In this document: positions 38,121-46,949 of the stretch, piece by piece | How positions within the stretch are numbered: the first letter of the stretch is position 1 | Layout of the letters: every line of letters starts with the position of its first letter | Assembly: GCA_903834925.1 (NCBI GenBank) | Contig: CAILLA010000197.1 | Location: forward strand, 1-46,949 | Direction of reading: 5' to 3' | DNA from: an uncultured Schlesneria sp. | GTDB taxonomy: Bacteria; Planctomycetota; Planctomycetia; Planctomycetales; Planctomycetaceae | Length of the DNA: 46,949 nucleotides | The notes under the pieces: generated by a model | What the model was told of the DNA's origin: nothing | Databases searched by the model: none | The model's input: only the letters and a program-made list of their open reading frames with translations | Made by a program: the position numbers and the translations under genes

Positions 38121-39068
38121 ATGAAAGACGTCATGCAACATCCAACCGCATTAGTCGGTTCTAAAAATATTGGAGCAGGAACCCGGATTTGGGCTTTTGT
38201 CAACATCTGTCCTGGTGCCGTGATCGGTACGGATTGCAACATCTGTGACCATGTCTTCATCGAAAATGATGTCGTCATCGGCAATCGAGTGACTCTAAAA
38301 TGTGGAGTCTTTGTCTGGGACCGGGTGACCTTGGAAGACGATGTTTTTATTGGACCGGGCGTGGCGTTTACCAATGATCTTTATCCTCGAAGTAAGGATC
38401 ATTCAAGAGATTACGTTCCGACGCTCGTTCGACATGGTGCATCGATCGGAGCCAATGCCACAATTCTTGCAGGTGTCACGATTGGCATGAATGCAATGGT
38501 TGGCGCAGGCTCCGTCGTGACCAAGGATGTCCCGCCCAACGCAATTGTGCGTGGGAATCCGGCCCGTATTGAGGGGTATGCTGAAACGGGAATTAGCGAA
38601 TTTGTTACCTCTGACGCCGCTCAGGGCTCAGGTGTTTCTAACTTGTCAAAAGTCCCGTCCGTGCGATTGATCAATATGCCCGAGATCGCCGACTTGCGAG
38701 GGATGCTTTCTTTCGGTGAAATTGGGGCTCATCTCCCGTTTACGCCGAAGCGATATTTCCTGGTATACGATGTCCCGAGCAAGGATGTTCGTGGTGAGCA
38801 TGCGCATCGCTCTCTGGAGCAACTACTCATCTGTGTCAAAGGCAGTTGCCGTGTCGTTGTCGACGATGGCAAGAATCGCGATGAAGTGACGCTCAATTCA
38901 CCACGTCAAGCGTTGTACATTCCGGCGAGAGTATGGGGGATTCAGTATAAGTATTCTGAAGACGCCGTTCTCATGGTGTTGGCATCCGAGAAATACGATG
39001 CAGCCGACTACATCCGAAATTATGATGAGTTTCTAAAGATCGTCTCGGACGATAGCGATTCCCCTTGA
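38121..39068 (+). CDS. Fused sugar N-acetyltransferase / dTDP-ketohexose 3,4-isomerase (WxcM-like)
   Basis: 315 aa from the ATG at 38121, with GGAGGT seven bases upstream. Other in-frame starts at 38097 and 38106 lie before this site. Residues about 8-150 form a left-handed beta-helix acyltransferase with hexapeptide repeats ([42 protein letters not shown]). Residues about 180-310 form a cupin 3,4-ketoisomerase like FdtA/QdtA, with catalytic-region [13 protein letters not shown]. Such fusions are known as WxcM/FdtD. It should isomerise dTDP-4-keto-6-deoxyglucose to the 3-keto form and later N-acetylate the 3-amino sugar. The aminotransferase that acts between these steps is the next gene, ten bases on. 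Confidence 0.9.
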   Translation: MKDVMQHPTALVGSKNIGAGTRIWAFVNICPGAVIGTDCNICDHVFIENDVVIGNRVTLKCGVFVWDRVTLEDDVFIGPGVAFTNDLYPRSKDHSRDYVPTLVRHGASIGANATILAGVTIGMNAMVGAGSVVTKDVPPNAIVRGNPARIEGYAETGISEFVTSDAAQGSGVSNLSKVPSVRLINMPEIADLRGMLSFGEIGAHLPFTPKRYFLVYDVPSKDVRGEHAHRSLEQLLICVKGSCRVVVDDGKNRDEVTLNSPRQALYIPARVWGIQYKYSEDAVLMVLASEKYDAADYIRNYDEFLKIVSDDSDSP

Positions 39069-39078
39069 ACAAAGCAGC

Positions 39079-40200
39079 ATGGCAAACAATCCTATGGCTA
39101 ACATCCCGTTTCTTGATCTTGGTGCGCAAGTCAAGGAATTGCGCGCCGAAATCGACGAGTCAATCGCGCGTGTACTTTCTAGCGGATGGTATCTTCTTGG
39201 TCCAGAGCTGGAAGCGTTCGAGTCAGAGTGGGCTGTTTATACGCAATCCAAACACGCGATTGGCGTTGCAAATGGGCTAGAGGCTCTGCATCTTTGTCTT
39301 CGTGCATTTGGAATCGGCGTGGGAGATGAGGTGATTGTTCCGAGCAATACCTACATCGCCACGTGGCTCGCAGTAAGCCATGCCGGAGCGACGCCAGTGC
39401 CGGTCGAACCGGATGAGGCTACTTACAATCTTGATCCTTCGCGCATTGAGGCCGCGATTACACCGCGAACCAAGGCGATCATGCCCGTACATCTCTATGG
39501 GCACCCTGTGGATATGGACCCAGTTCTTGAGATCGCCCGCAAGTATGGTTTGCGTGTGATCGAGGATGCGGCTCAGGCACATGGCGCGATCTACAAAGAT
39601 CGTAAGATTGGTAGTCATGGTGACGCGGTTGCATGGAGTTTCTATCCAACCAAGAATCTTGGTGCCTTGGGCGATGCCGGGGCAATCACAACAAATGACG
39701 AGAAGCTTGCGCAACAGTTTCGAGTTTTGCGGAATTATGGCTCGAAAGTGCGTTATGTTTGCGATGTTAAGGGATACAATAGCCGGCTTGAAGAGATTCA
39801 CGCCGCTGTTTTGCGGGTGAAACTGCGTCATCTGGATGATTGGAATGGACGGCGCTACGCCATCGCCAAGCGATATCTTGAAGCACTGTCGAGCATGCCT
39901 TTGACGTTGCCCGTCGAGCGCGCCTGGGGGCACCATGTCTACCATCTTTTTGTAATTCGTTCGCCGCAACGTGCAGAACTGCAAAAATTTCTGGCCGACC
40001 AGGGCGTGGGCACGATTATTCACTATCCGATCCCACCGCATGAGCAAACGGCCTATTCGGAACTTCAATTATCGCCTTCTTCACAGCCGATTGCACATCG
40101 CATTCACCAGGAAGTACTGACATTGCCGGCAGGCCCCCATTTGTCGACTGAACAATGTCAAAGAGTGATCGAGACAATTGGAGCCTTTTACAGTCGATGA
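39079..40200 (+). CDS. fdtB: dTDP-3-keto-sugar aminotransferase (FdtB/QdtB-like, DegT/DnrJ/EryC1)
   Basis: 373 aa. The N-terminus [14 protein letters not shown] is typical of the sugar aminotransferase family. [13 protein letters not shown] holds the cofactor-phosphate region, [10 protein letters not shown] has the PLP-ring aspartate, and [18 protein letters not shown] carries the PLP lysine. [15 protein letters not shown] is a hallmark of the subgroup that includes FdtB/QdtB. It transfers an amino group from glutamate to the 3-keto position. With the WxcM-like fusion it gives dTDP-Fuc3NAc or dTDP-Qui3NAc. The start may be the ATG at 39079 or 39094. It overlaps the next gene by four bases. 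Confidence 0.92.
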   Translation: MANNPMANIPFLDLGAQVKELRAEIDESIARVLSSGWYLLGPELEAFESEWAVYTQSKHAIGVANGLEALHLCLRAFGIGVGDEVIVPSNTYIATWLAVSHAGATPVPVEPDEATYNLDPSRIEAAITPRTKAIMPVHLYGHPVDMDPVLEIARKYGLRVIEDAAQAHGAIYKDRKIGSHGDAVAWSFYPTKNLGALGDAGAITTNDEKLAQQFRVLRNYGSKVRYVCDVKGYNSRLEEIHAAVLRVKLRHLDDWNGRRYAIAKRYLEALSSMPLTLPVERAWGHHVYHLFVIRSPQRAELQKFLADQGVGTIIHYPIPPHEQTAYSELQLSPSSQPIAHRIHQEVLTLPAGPHLSTEQCQRVIETIGAFYSR

Positions 40201-40841
40201 AGCGCGATTCACTATTCGCTATCCGGTACTTGATTCCCAAACAACTTGCGAGGGTTATTGTGGTGTCGCTTCGTCGCGTCCGGCGATTGCGACGATGGTG
40301 GTATAAAATCGCGTTTGAGCTTCAGGCAATAGGATCACTTGAGTCATTCTCCTGCAAAAGCGGTCTCAAATTACATGTTCCGGTGCGATTGGGTGATGGT
40401 GCAGGCACGCTGATAATTGGCGACAACGTCACATTCGGTTATTGCGACGCGCCCCGCATGGGCAATGGAGCGATTCTGCTTCAACCGCGCAGTCCAAATG
40501 CGTGTATCCAGATTGGCGATGGAACATATGTTAGTAATAACGTTTCAATCGTGGCAATGAACTCCGTCCAGATTGGACAAAACTGTCTTATTGGCGACAT
40601 GGTGGGGATTTTTGACTGTGATTTTCATGATCTCGATCCTGTGAAGCGACATACTGATGTGGGGCGGACCGGGCCAGTCAATATCGAAAATGGCGTATGG
40701 CTTGGTAGTCGTGTAATGGTGTTGCGTGGCGTTACAATTGGCGAGAACTCTGTAATTGGTACCGGCAGCGTCGTCACTCGATCGATTCCAGCGAACGTAG
40801 TAGCCGCAGGCAATCCCGCCAAGGAGCTACGCAAGCTATGA
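40197..40841 (+). CDS. Hexapeptide-repeat acyltransferase (WbbJ-like)
   Basis: 214 aa from the ATG at 40197, which overlaps the aminotransferase stop (ATGA); an in-frame ATG at 40155 has no site. After a basic amphipathic N-terminus ([17 protein letters not shown]) there are hexapeptide repeats ([65 protein letters not shown]) forming a left-handed beta-helix, with [10 protein letters not shown] as the catalytic-histidine loop. It is probably a cytoplasmic O-acetyltransferase that modifies a sugar in the repeat unit. The acceptor is unknown. Confidence 0.87.
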   Translation: MKRDSLFAIRYLIPKQLARVIVVSLRRVRRLRRWWYKIAFELQAIGSLESFSCKSGLKLHVPVRLGDGAGTLIIGDNVTFGYCDAPRMGNGAILLQPRSPNACIQIGDGTYVSNNVSIVAMNSVQIGQNCLIGDMVGIFDCDFHDLDPVKRHTDVGRTGPVNIENGVWLGSRVMVLRGVTIGENSVIGTGSVVTRSIPANVVAAGNPAKELRKL

Positions 40842-42352
40842 CAGACCTAGAGGAAAAAAGTTACAGTCAAATACTTAAGACAAGTGCTTTGTTGGGTGGT
40901 TCGTCAGTAATTAATGTCGGGTTAAGTGCGCTTCGAACAAAAATACTGGCTGTGCAATTGGGGCCAGAATTATTTGGGGTGATGGGGTTGTACTCCACGT
41001 TCACGCTTTTTATTCAGGGTGTGGCGTCTCTTGGACTCGGGCAAAGTGCAGTTCGGGAGATTGCGGCAGCGTCCGGCGCGGGTGATACTTTGCGGATCGC
41101 TCGAACGATCCGCGCCTATCGCCGAATGGTCACAGTCACTGGGCTGGCAGGAATATTTATTACGCTGTTACTAGCATATCCCGCGAGCATGCTCACGTTT
41201 GGTAATAACCAGCATGTGTGGGCGATTTGCTCATTATCTGTGGTTGTATTATTTTCGCAGATTCAAGCTGGCCAGGGCGGACTGCTTTCTGGTTTAAGAC
41301 GAATTAACGACCTAGCCGCGATCAGTGTAATCGGAGCTTTCTGGAGTACGCTGTTGGCGATTCCAATTATGCTGTATTTCAAACAGTCTGGGATCATTCC
41401 ATTTCTCATCGCAGCGGCGGCTGGTCAAATGATCGCTAGTTGGTGGTACGCGCGGCGTGTTATAGTGCAACCGGTACCCATCACGTGGATTGAGACGTGG
41501 GAATTGTCGAGGTCAATGCTCACCCTCGGAATGTCGTTCGTCGTGGCAGGCGTGGCAACGTCGTTCTCTGCCTATGTGATTCGTCTAGTTATTAACCGCC
41601 ATCTGGGTGATGCGGCAGTGGGGCTTTACCAATCGTCTTTCGCCATATGCAGCATTTATGTCGGATTTGTACTGCAGGGCATGGGGAGCGACTACTTGCC
41701 TCGCTTAGCCAATCTGGTTGGCGATGTTGAAAAGCAAAATCAGCTCGTTAACCAGCAGGCAAAAATGGCTATCCTTTTAGCTGTACCTGGACTTATCGGG
41801 GCGCTGGTTCTTTCGGATCTACTGATTTGGGTGATGTACTCTGAGCGATTTTCGGGTGCCTCCGGAATTTTACGCTGGCAAGTTCTTGGGTTGCTGGGGC
41901 GTATCATCTCTTGGCCAATGGGGTTTATTATTATCGCTCGCGGTGACGGAAGGTCGTTTGTTTTCTCCGAAATTGCGTCAGCAATCGTTCATGTCGGATT
42001 GGTTTGGATAGGTGTGATATGGCTCGGTGTTGACGGTGCGGGCGTTGCGTTCGCCGGGCTCTACGTCTTTAATATTCTATTCGTGTATTTCATTGTTCAT
42101 GTTCGGCATGACTACGTTCCATCAAAATCAACCTGCAAGACAATGGTTGTGGCGACAATCGCAGTAGGCCTTTCGTTCGCTGCAACGTTCATTCCCTTGT
42201 TCAGTTTGCGAATCGGCACCGGCCTAATGCTGTTGTTTGCTTGCAGCTTTATCTGCCTGGAATGCCTGACTTCGCTGATTCCGTCGTCTCGCCCGACCAA
42301 ATTGTGGCGTAGAATACGAGGGGTATTCTCGCTGGGATTCCGCAGTCCCTAG
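40838..42352 (+). CDS. wzx: Wzx-like O-antigen/polysaccharide flippase
   Basis: 504 aa with about 12-14 hydrophobic segments. The early LLGGSSVINVGLSALRTKILAVQLG and the next GPELFGVMGLYSTFTLF match the MOP-superfamily polysaccharide transporters (Wzx/RfbX), as does YQSSFAICSIYVGFVLQGMGSDYLPRL in mid-protein. It should flip undecaprenyl-linked repeat units across the inner membrane. The start overlaps the acyltransferase stop by four bases and has AAGGAG 11 bases upstream. It closes a coupled group with the aminotransferase and acyltransferase, so these three are probably expressed together. Confidence 0.9.
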   Translation: MTDLEEKSYSQILKTSALLGGSSVINVGLSALRTKILAVQLGPELFGVMGLYSTFTLFIQGVASLGLGQSAVREIAAASGAGDTLRIARTIRAYRRMVTVTGLAGIFITLLLAYPASMLTFGNNQHVWAICSLSVVVLFSQIQAGQGGLLSGLRRINDLAAISVIGAFWSTLLAIPIMLYFKQSGIIPFLIAAAAGQMIASWWYARRVIVQPVPITWIETWELSRSMLTLGMSFVVAGVATSFSAYVIRLVINRHLGDAAVGLYQSSFAICSIYVGFVLQGMGSDYLPRLANLVGDVEKQNQLVNQQAKMAILLAVPGLIGALVLSDLLIWVMYSERFSGASGILRWQVLGLLGRIISWPMGFIIIARGDGRSFVFSEIASAIVHVGLVWIGVIWLGVDGAGVAFAGLYVFNILFVYFIVHVRHDYVPSKSTCKTMVVATIAVGLSFAATFIPLFSLRIGTGLMLLFACSFICLECLTSLIPSSRPTKLWRRIRGVFSLGFRSP

Positions 42353-42519
42353 CATCAAATGCTCAGCGTTCCTTGCAAGGCGGATGCGCGTCTCGATAAA
42401 ATTCTGGTTCACGAGGTGGGAAAGTTTATTCTCCGCTAGCAACTTGGCGGACTGCTGAAACTGAGTCTGGTGAAAAATCCACCAAAAGCACCCCGCGCCA
42501 TATCGCAACGAAAAGAAAC

Positions 42520-43608
42520 ATGCCAGATGTTCCCTCGAATTATCGTGTGATTGCACCTATAGACGGCGTTTCGTTTTGTGAAAAAAAACAAATGAAATCC
42601 GACGGGCCGGGGGATGAAGCCGCGCCGCGAGATCGTTTATCAGGCTCGACCCATCGCCCGTTCGTCAGCGTGATTCTGATTGCCTATAAACAGGAATCGT
42701 TTATTCGCGAAGCGGTTCAGAGTGTCTTGAACCAGACTTTTCAACCGATCGAAATCATTTTATCGGATGATTGCTCTCCAGACGAGACTTTTGAAATCAT
42801 GCGGTCTGAGGCGGCGAATTATCGCGGCCCGAACAAGATTGTCCTCAATCGTAATTCGCAAAATATGGGTCTCGCTCGTCATATCAGTCTTGCGATGGCA
42901 ATGAGTTCTGGTCAGTTTTTGGTCTGTCAGGCTGGCGACGATATTTCCATCCCGACGCGCGTCGAAAAACTGGTTGCACGCTGGCTTGATCAAAAGCATC
43001 CCGTCGATCTGGTTGTCTCGTATTTCGAGGATATTGACGTCAACAGCAAATCGACTGGCCTTGTCACGACGAATGTCGCATTTGTCCCTGATCGAACTCG
43101 TCATCCAATGTATTGGCATTGCGGTGCAACGGGGGCCTGTGCTGCGTTCAGCCGGAAATTGATCGACAAATACGGTCCCGTTGATGCGAAAGTGAATTCG
43201 GAAGACTGGGTTTATTCCTTCCGAGCCTGGCTTGAGGAAGGTATTGGTGTCATCGAGGAGCCATTACTGTTGCATCGAGCTCATAATGAATCGATTTCGG
43301 TGATTGCGGCAACTGTACGTGAAAACAAAGATCCTCTTGTGAGAACGCGTCTTCGGCGCCGCACCGCCGCAAGTCAATTGGGGATCGCCGAAGATTGGCT
43401 CCGCGCTGCGGAAATTCGAGGCGTGGATCAAAACGATGAATTCATCACCAAGCTCCGTCAGCTAGTGAAGCTCAGGGAATATCAATTCAAGGCGTTTGAT
43501 GCCACGCGAGCACAAGCGATCGTTCTTATTCTTAAGTTCTGGCTGAATTCAGGACGTACTGTTGAATCTGTGAAGCAGTTTGTTCGACATGTGCTGGGCG
43601 TCAGATGA
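42520..43608 (+). CDS. GT2 glycosyltransferase
   Basis: 362 aa; the ATG at 42592 is an alternative start, 24 residues shorter. FVSVILIAYKQESFIREAVQSVL begins the catalytic domain at about residue 48, with SDDCSPDETFE and QAGDDISIPTR as nucleotide- and metal-binding motifs. GACAAFSRKLIDKYG and SEDWVYSFRAW complete the GT-A fold. The last 80 residues are helical and charged. It probably adds a sugar on the cytoplasmic side. It lies 167 bases past the flippase. A homopolymer of eight A bases in the 5' part of the coding region (GTGAAAAAAAACAA) is within the variable N-terminal leader. Confidence 0.87.
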   Translation: MPDVPSNYRVIAPIDGVSFCEKKQMKSDGPGDEAAPRDRLSGSTHRPFVSVILIAYKQESFIREAVQSVLNQTFQPIEIILSDDCSPDETFEIMRSEAANYRGPNKIVLNRNSQNMGLARHISLAMAMSSGQFLVCQAGDDISIPTRVEKLVARWLDQKHPVDLVVSYFEDIDVNSKSTGLVTTNVAFVPDRTRHPMYWHCGATGACAAFSRKLIDKYGPVDAKVNSEDWVYSFRAWLEEGIGVIEEPLLLHRAHNESISVIAATVRENKDPLVRTRLRRRTAASQLGIAEDWLRAAEIRGVDQNDEFITKLRQLVKLREYQFKAFDATRAQAIVLILKFWLNSGRTVESVKQFVRHVLGVR

Positions 43609-45016
43609 AGCTGATTTCTCAAGTCGATTCTGGGCGACTTTAGGGCTTAGGTCCATTTGCCGGCGGCCCTTTGACCGGCGCGACTTCTTTGTAAGGCGTT
43701 CCATTCTAGCCCCACACGCTCCCCACAAATCTCTCTTTATTGGATTGGGTTTGAGAGGTCCTTTCTGAACAAACGGCTTTGGGTAGAATAATGCAGCTGA
43801 TGCGTAAAAGGAGTTTCAGATCGGGCATCAAAGGCATGCGGTATTGTCAGAATAGCCCATGCCGTCCAAAAATTCACCCGACTACGGCCATCGCAAATGG
43901 ACGATGTCACCACGCTGCCTGGAACCAGTCGCGAAGAGTCGCTCGCCTCGCGTCCGACTTTTCTCCTTGATCCTCTCCAGTACATCCATTCAAAAAACGT
44001 TCAGCAAAATCAGGTATTCCCCGATGTTCTAAGCCTTCGAGATCAATAAATCCAAGCTCACAACCTCTGGTTAACAAATCGGAATCCAAGCCGAAGATTC
44101 CTCATAAAGGATTTCTGGCGAGAACAAAAAAACATTAAAATTGATGGATTTCAATACTCTCAGCGGATAATCAGCTTGATTAGAATTGTGAACAATAAGC
44201 GAAATCTTGCGGTGTCGTTTGTTTCATAGCACATCTCTTTTCTTCGGTAAAACAAATTGTTGTACCGATAATAGTCATTCCATTTTTGGGCTGTCGATTG
44301 CTGATTCGTTAAAGTTCGGGGCAAAACCAAAACTAAGCAGAATAACGTTTGACATTGTGTAGAATTGAGCTATTTTCTACCAGCTAATCGCAATCTCAAT
44401 TTCGATGCGCGCTCACCTTTTTTGCTATCGTGCTTTTTTGATTCGATTTTGATCTGCTTCGGCAATTCTTGTTGCATCATCGCTCATCTGTTGGCAGTCG
44501 CTTGACTTTAACTGTATTTTAATAATCTTGCCTTTCATCCGATCTGAGTTTGGTTGGCTGTAATACTGGCGACCTCAATCATTGGCCAGGCTGATGTCGC
44601 ATTAGCGTTCCCGTGAATTGTGTGTTGACGTAGGCGTGGAGGCGTTGCTTCGCGGAGTTTGTTGGTTCTGTTTGAGTGCGGTTAAACGGTTTCGGGTTCT
44701 GGCCGGCTTGGCGAATTCCAATGTTACTGAGTTTGATGGCGTCAGTAGGTCAGTTGCGGCGAGGTAGCCTTAATGAAGTTGGCGATTATTTTAACACAGA
44801 AGGGGGAGGGTTTCGGTGACTAGCGGTCAGTCGCTCAAGTAGCGCTGTAGCTTATCGGTGAATGTCGTATCCAGGTTGAGTAATGAACGCTTCTTTGCTG
44901 CGGGCCAGGCAAAGGGGTTGTTATGCGGCCGGAAAAACGTGTTGATTTAAGGTCAACTTCCGTTCGCTTTTGTGTTTCAGTTCTTGTCTTGTAACGCTAA
45001 ATATCAAGGATACATT
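43609..45016. other. 1.4-kb gene-free stretch after the glycosyltransferase
   Basis: No credible gene. Small frames on both strands around 43737-44089 resemble no family I know. From about 44100 the sequence is A/T-rich and then T/G-rich. It should hold the terminator of the locus (no clear one seen; a weak stem GCCGG/CCGGC lies near 43660-43680) and the promoter of the beta-helix gene. A candidate promoter is listed at 44349-44376. Confidence 0.5.
44349..44376 (+). promoter_or_regulatory. Possible promoter for the beta-helix gene
   Basis: A consensus -35 TTGACA (44349-44354) is followed after 16 bases by TATTTT (44371-44376), four of six bases matching the -10 consensus. It would give a leader of about 630 bases before the beta-helix gene, which is long, so a nearer promoter may exist. 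Confidence 0.27.
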
Positions 45017-46462
45017 ATGACTCTGTTTTCACGGTCCATGCTTACGTTCGCATTATTGTGTTTTGCAGCCTGTTCATCTCTCAATGCCCAGACTGTCGGT
45101 AGCGGAATTGGTTGCTCCACGCCAAAGAGGCCTGTCCATATTTTTTATTCGGACCCGATCAAGGGCAGCATGAATGGGGATGGTTCGCAGGCGAGGCCTT
45201 GGGGTTCGCTCGCCAGCATTATTGCTGCGAATCTCATTAATGGGCAGGACAAATCCAGTGGCGTTGTTCATGCGGGTGATCTGATTTACTTGTTTAGTGG
45301 AGATCACGGCAGTGTTTCGTTAAATGCTAGTATCGGAAAGTTTGTTAACACGGATTTCATCACAATTCAGGCGGCACCGGGCAGTGTGCCAGTCCTTGAT
45401 CAATTGGTGGCTGCTGGCATATCGCATTGGGTGTTCAGGGGATTGACCATCGCTAGTACGAGGCCGGCGAATGACACTGAATATTTCTTATCAAGATTTA
45501 CCGACTGCGACAACATTCTCGTTGACAGAAACTCATTCTACTCCCAGGCGGATGCCAGAAACTGGACGCCAAGCGACTGGGCGGACCTGGCAGCTTTTTC
45601 AGGCATCAGCTTTGAAGGGACCTCGTCAACACTCGTTAATAATTCCGTGAGAAACGTACAGGAGGGTATTGGAATCAGCGGAGATGGTATCATTTTGAAA
45701 AGCAACGCTGTCGACTATTTCGCGGACGACGGAATCGATTTCACCGCGAGCAATTCGATTATTCAGTACAACGTCGTGACGAATCATTATGGTCTATGGA
45801 ATTGTGGAGGACATCATGATGGGATGCAAGGCTGGACCGTTGGCGGTTTGTTGACGAGTAATGTCGTTATCGACGGGAATATTGTCATAGCATCAACGGG
45901 TGCTTATTCGACGATCCCCGTGTTGCCGACCGGCGGTTCCGACGATTATTTGCAGGGTCTGTCGATTTTTGACGGGGAATGGACGAATCTGACAGTGACC
46001 AATAATGTCGTTGCGGCGCGCGAAGCGTATCATGGGCTTTCCATGTACGGGATTTCAAATTCGGTAATTGCGAACAACACGGTTGTCAATCAGCCGGGCG
46101 TCGAGTCAGGCGTTGTATGGCTGGGTGTTTTCAATAACAGTAGTGGCGCACCGCCTGTGAATGTCGTCGTGCGGAACAATATTGCAAATAGCTATGTGTT
46201 AGCACTTACGGGCGTAACTGATGATCATAATATTTCGCTAACCTCTCCGATCGGCTGGAAGAATGTTGCGAGCGAAAATGTCGTTAGTGATCCGACGAAG
46301 ATCTTCGTCAATTATCCGGCGACAAATGGTGCTTATAATTTTCGATTAGTTAGCGGAAGTCCGGCAATCGGTAGTGGAAGCAGCCTGAGCGCCCCGCTGT
46401 ACGATCAGGCTGGGAAGCTGCGAAATCCGCTTTCGATTGATCTTGGGGCGTATGCATATTAG
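45017..46462 (+). CDS. Secreted parallel beta-helix repeat protein
   Basis: 481 aa from the ATG at 45017, with AAGGA six bases upstream. A signal peptide spans residues 1-25 (MLTFALLCFAACSSLNAQ, cut after NAQ). The bulk consists of short beta-strand repeats with Asn ladders (NNSVRNVQEGIGISGDG, LKSNAVDYFADDGIDF, SIIQYNVVTNHYG, NNTVVNQPG), typical of right-handed parallel beta-helix proteins related to pectate lyases and AlgG/NosD-type folds. GGHHDGMQGW is a possible catalytic or metal site. It could cleave or epimerise the exopolysaccharide, or be an adhesin. The gene ends the locus; no enzyme class can be fixed. Confidence 0.82.
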   Translation: MTLFSRSMLTFALLCFAACSSLNAQTVGSGIGCSTPKRPVHIFYSDPIKGSMNGDGSQARPWGSLASIIAANLINGQDKSSGVVHAGDLIYLFSGDHGSVSLNASIGKFVNTDFITIQAAPGSVPVLDQLVAAGISHWVFRGLTIASTRPANDTEYFLSRFTDCDNILVDRNSFYSQADARNWTPSDWADLAAFSGISFEGTSSTLVNNSVRNVQEGIGISGDGIILKSNAVDYFADDGIDFTASNSIIQYNVVTNHYGLWNCGGHHDGMQGWTVGGLLTSNVVIDGNIVIASTGAYSTIPVLPTGGSDDYLQGLSIFDGEWTNLTVTNNVVAAREAYHGLSMYGISNSVIANNTVVNQPGVESGVVWLGVFNNSSGAPPVNVVVRNNIANSYVLALTGVTDDHNISLTSPIGWKNVASENVVSDPTKIFVNYPATNGAYNFRLVSGSPAIGSGSSLSAPLYDQAGKLRNPLSIDLGAYAY

Positions 46463-46849
46463 TTGTTATGTTCAAAGGTTGCGATCTTGATGTCGCGTAG
46501 GTTGCGGTCTGAATCGCGAGGTTATTTGGAGTGGTGGCGGAAGTGGGGATGAGGAAGGACGGCGACCGCCCGCGATTGTGTAAAAAGTGTTCGAGAAGCC
46601 GTTGTAGGTTGATTGTTTGTGTTGCACATAAAAATAACTGTGGAATGGATACCTGATTTTATTGCGATTGATGGTTGGGCGTTTTGGGTTGGTTGGCGCA
46701 AGAAATGTGCGCTCGCTTAACCTTAGGGATTTTGTTTTACAGGAGGCGGTGTCAAAATAGTCGTAGGAGTGAGCGGACGAATGTTCGGTGATTTGGTGTG
46801 TTGTTTTGTTAACTGCACTTTAGGCGATCCTCGGTTGGGGGATCGGATT
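46463..46849. other. T/G-rich intergenic stretch at right end
   Basis: No gene is seen. An AGGAGG at about 46742 is followed only by a three-codon frame, so it does not start a gene. A short stem CGATCC / GGATCG near 46824-46845 lies just past the stop of the minus-strand partial gene and may belong to its 3' end; no T-tract follows. Confidence 0.4.
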
Positions 46850-46949
46850 TCAGAAGCAGAGGTTGAAGAGTGATTTCAATTTGCTGAAGAATTGTACTGG
46901 ATCTGGGTCTGCTGGCAGAGGTTTGAGGAATTCTTCGTGCAGCATTTCC
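46850..46949 (-). CDS. Probable C-terminus of an unidentified protein (runs off right edge)
   Basis: On the minus strand a frame is open from the window edge to a TGA at 46850-46852, giving 32 residues that include HEEFLKPLPADPDP and FFSKLKSLFNLCF. The composition (alternating charged and hydrophobic residues, prolines in a linker) looks like real protein, while the other frames do not. The fragment is too short to assign a family. It would converge with the beta-helix gene. Confidence 0.45.
   Translation of the reverse strand, partial: EMLHEEFLKPLPADPDPVQFFSKLKSLFNLCF

Noticed and set aside
43737-44089. Two overlapping small minus-strand frames that might be remnants of a gene
   Set aside because: Some stretches look faintly protein-like, but I could not match them to a transposase or any family, and neither has a start site. 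A database search would settle this.

Overview
The window looks like chromosomal DNA of a planctomycete, probably from the Planctomycetaceae / Schlesneria-Gimesia side of the phylum. This is inferred from gene content, not from a search. The reasons are small secreted proteins with motifs I associate with planctomycetes (TVSPYLS..LNYFNIVKPQ and GYFQPCWRQ), a CCCGAYGCGCAAGCGAGGG-type intergenic palindrome, frequent TTG/GTG starts, and an unusual ABC-2 exporter operon with a membrane-anchored accessory protein.

Region 1 (1-3380): the 5' end of csrA runs off the left edge on the minus strand. After it come three plus-strand genes: a Gfo/Idh/MocA oxidoreductase, an RNase Z-like metallo-beta-lactamase protein and a spermidine/thermospermine synthase-like aminopropyltransferase. 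A strong hairpin with a T-tract at 3391-3430 ends the converging minus-strand operon.

Region 2 (3516-16722, all minus strand): in transcription order, 2-oxoglutarate dehydrogenase E1 (sucA), E2 (sucB), dihydrolipoyl dehydrogenase (lpd), a lipoate/octanoate ligase-family protein, a 2Fe-2S ferredoxin with a GTG start, a secreted PhoA-type alkaline phosphatase, then an ABC exporter (ATPase, permease, membrane-anchored accessory protein).

Region 3 (17046-22335): a DEAD-box RNA helicase with a DbpA-type RNA-binding tail, convergent riboflavin synthase, tRNA-Ser(CGA), and a minus-strand set made of an SLBB/Wza-like outer-membrane polysaccharide export lipoprotein followed by two small secreted proteins of unknown function.

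Region 4 (22336-46462): a large plus-strand exopolysaccharide or O-antigen-like locus. It starts after about 1.5 kb of T/G-rich DNA with no credible gene. It encodes a WbaP-like initiating phosphosugar transferase, Gmd, two methyltransferases, a Wzy-like polymerase/ligase, three GT2 glycosyltransferases, a polysaccharide deacetylase, an Alg14-like anchor overlapping a protein with two tandem Alg13-like domains, RfbA, a WbpA-type UDP-sugar dehydrogenase, RfbB, a fused acetyltransferase/3,4-ketoisomerase (WxcM-like), an FdtB-like aminotransferase, a hexapeptide acyltransferase and a Wzx-like flippase. After another 1.4 kb gene-free stretch comes a secreted parallel beta-helix protein. RfbA, RfbB, the WxcM-like fusion and the FdtB-like protein together give a complete predicted route to a dTDP-3-acetamido-3,6-dideoxyhexose (Fuc3NAc or Qui3NAc). 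Initiation, flippase, polymerase and outer-membrane export parts are present, so a Wzx/Wzy-type route is likely; no Wzc-like co-polymerase lies in the window. The right edge holds a probable C-terminus of another minus-strand gene.

The most unusual items are the tandem Alg13-like protein with a single Alg14 partner, the fused WxcM-like enzyme, the outer-membrane exporter packaged with two planctomycete-type secreted proteins, and the two long T/G-rich gene-free stretches flanking the polysaccharide locus.
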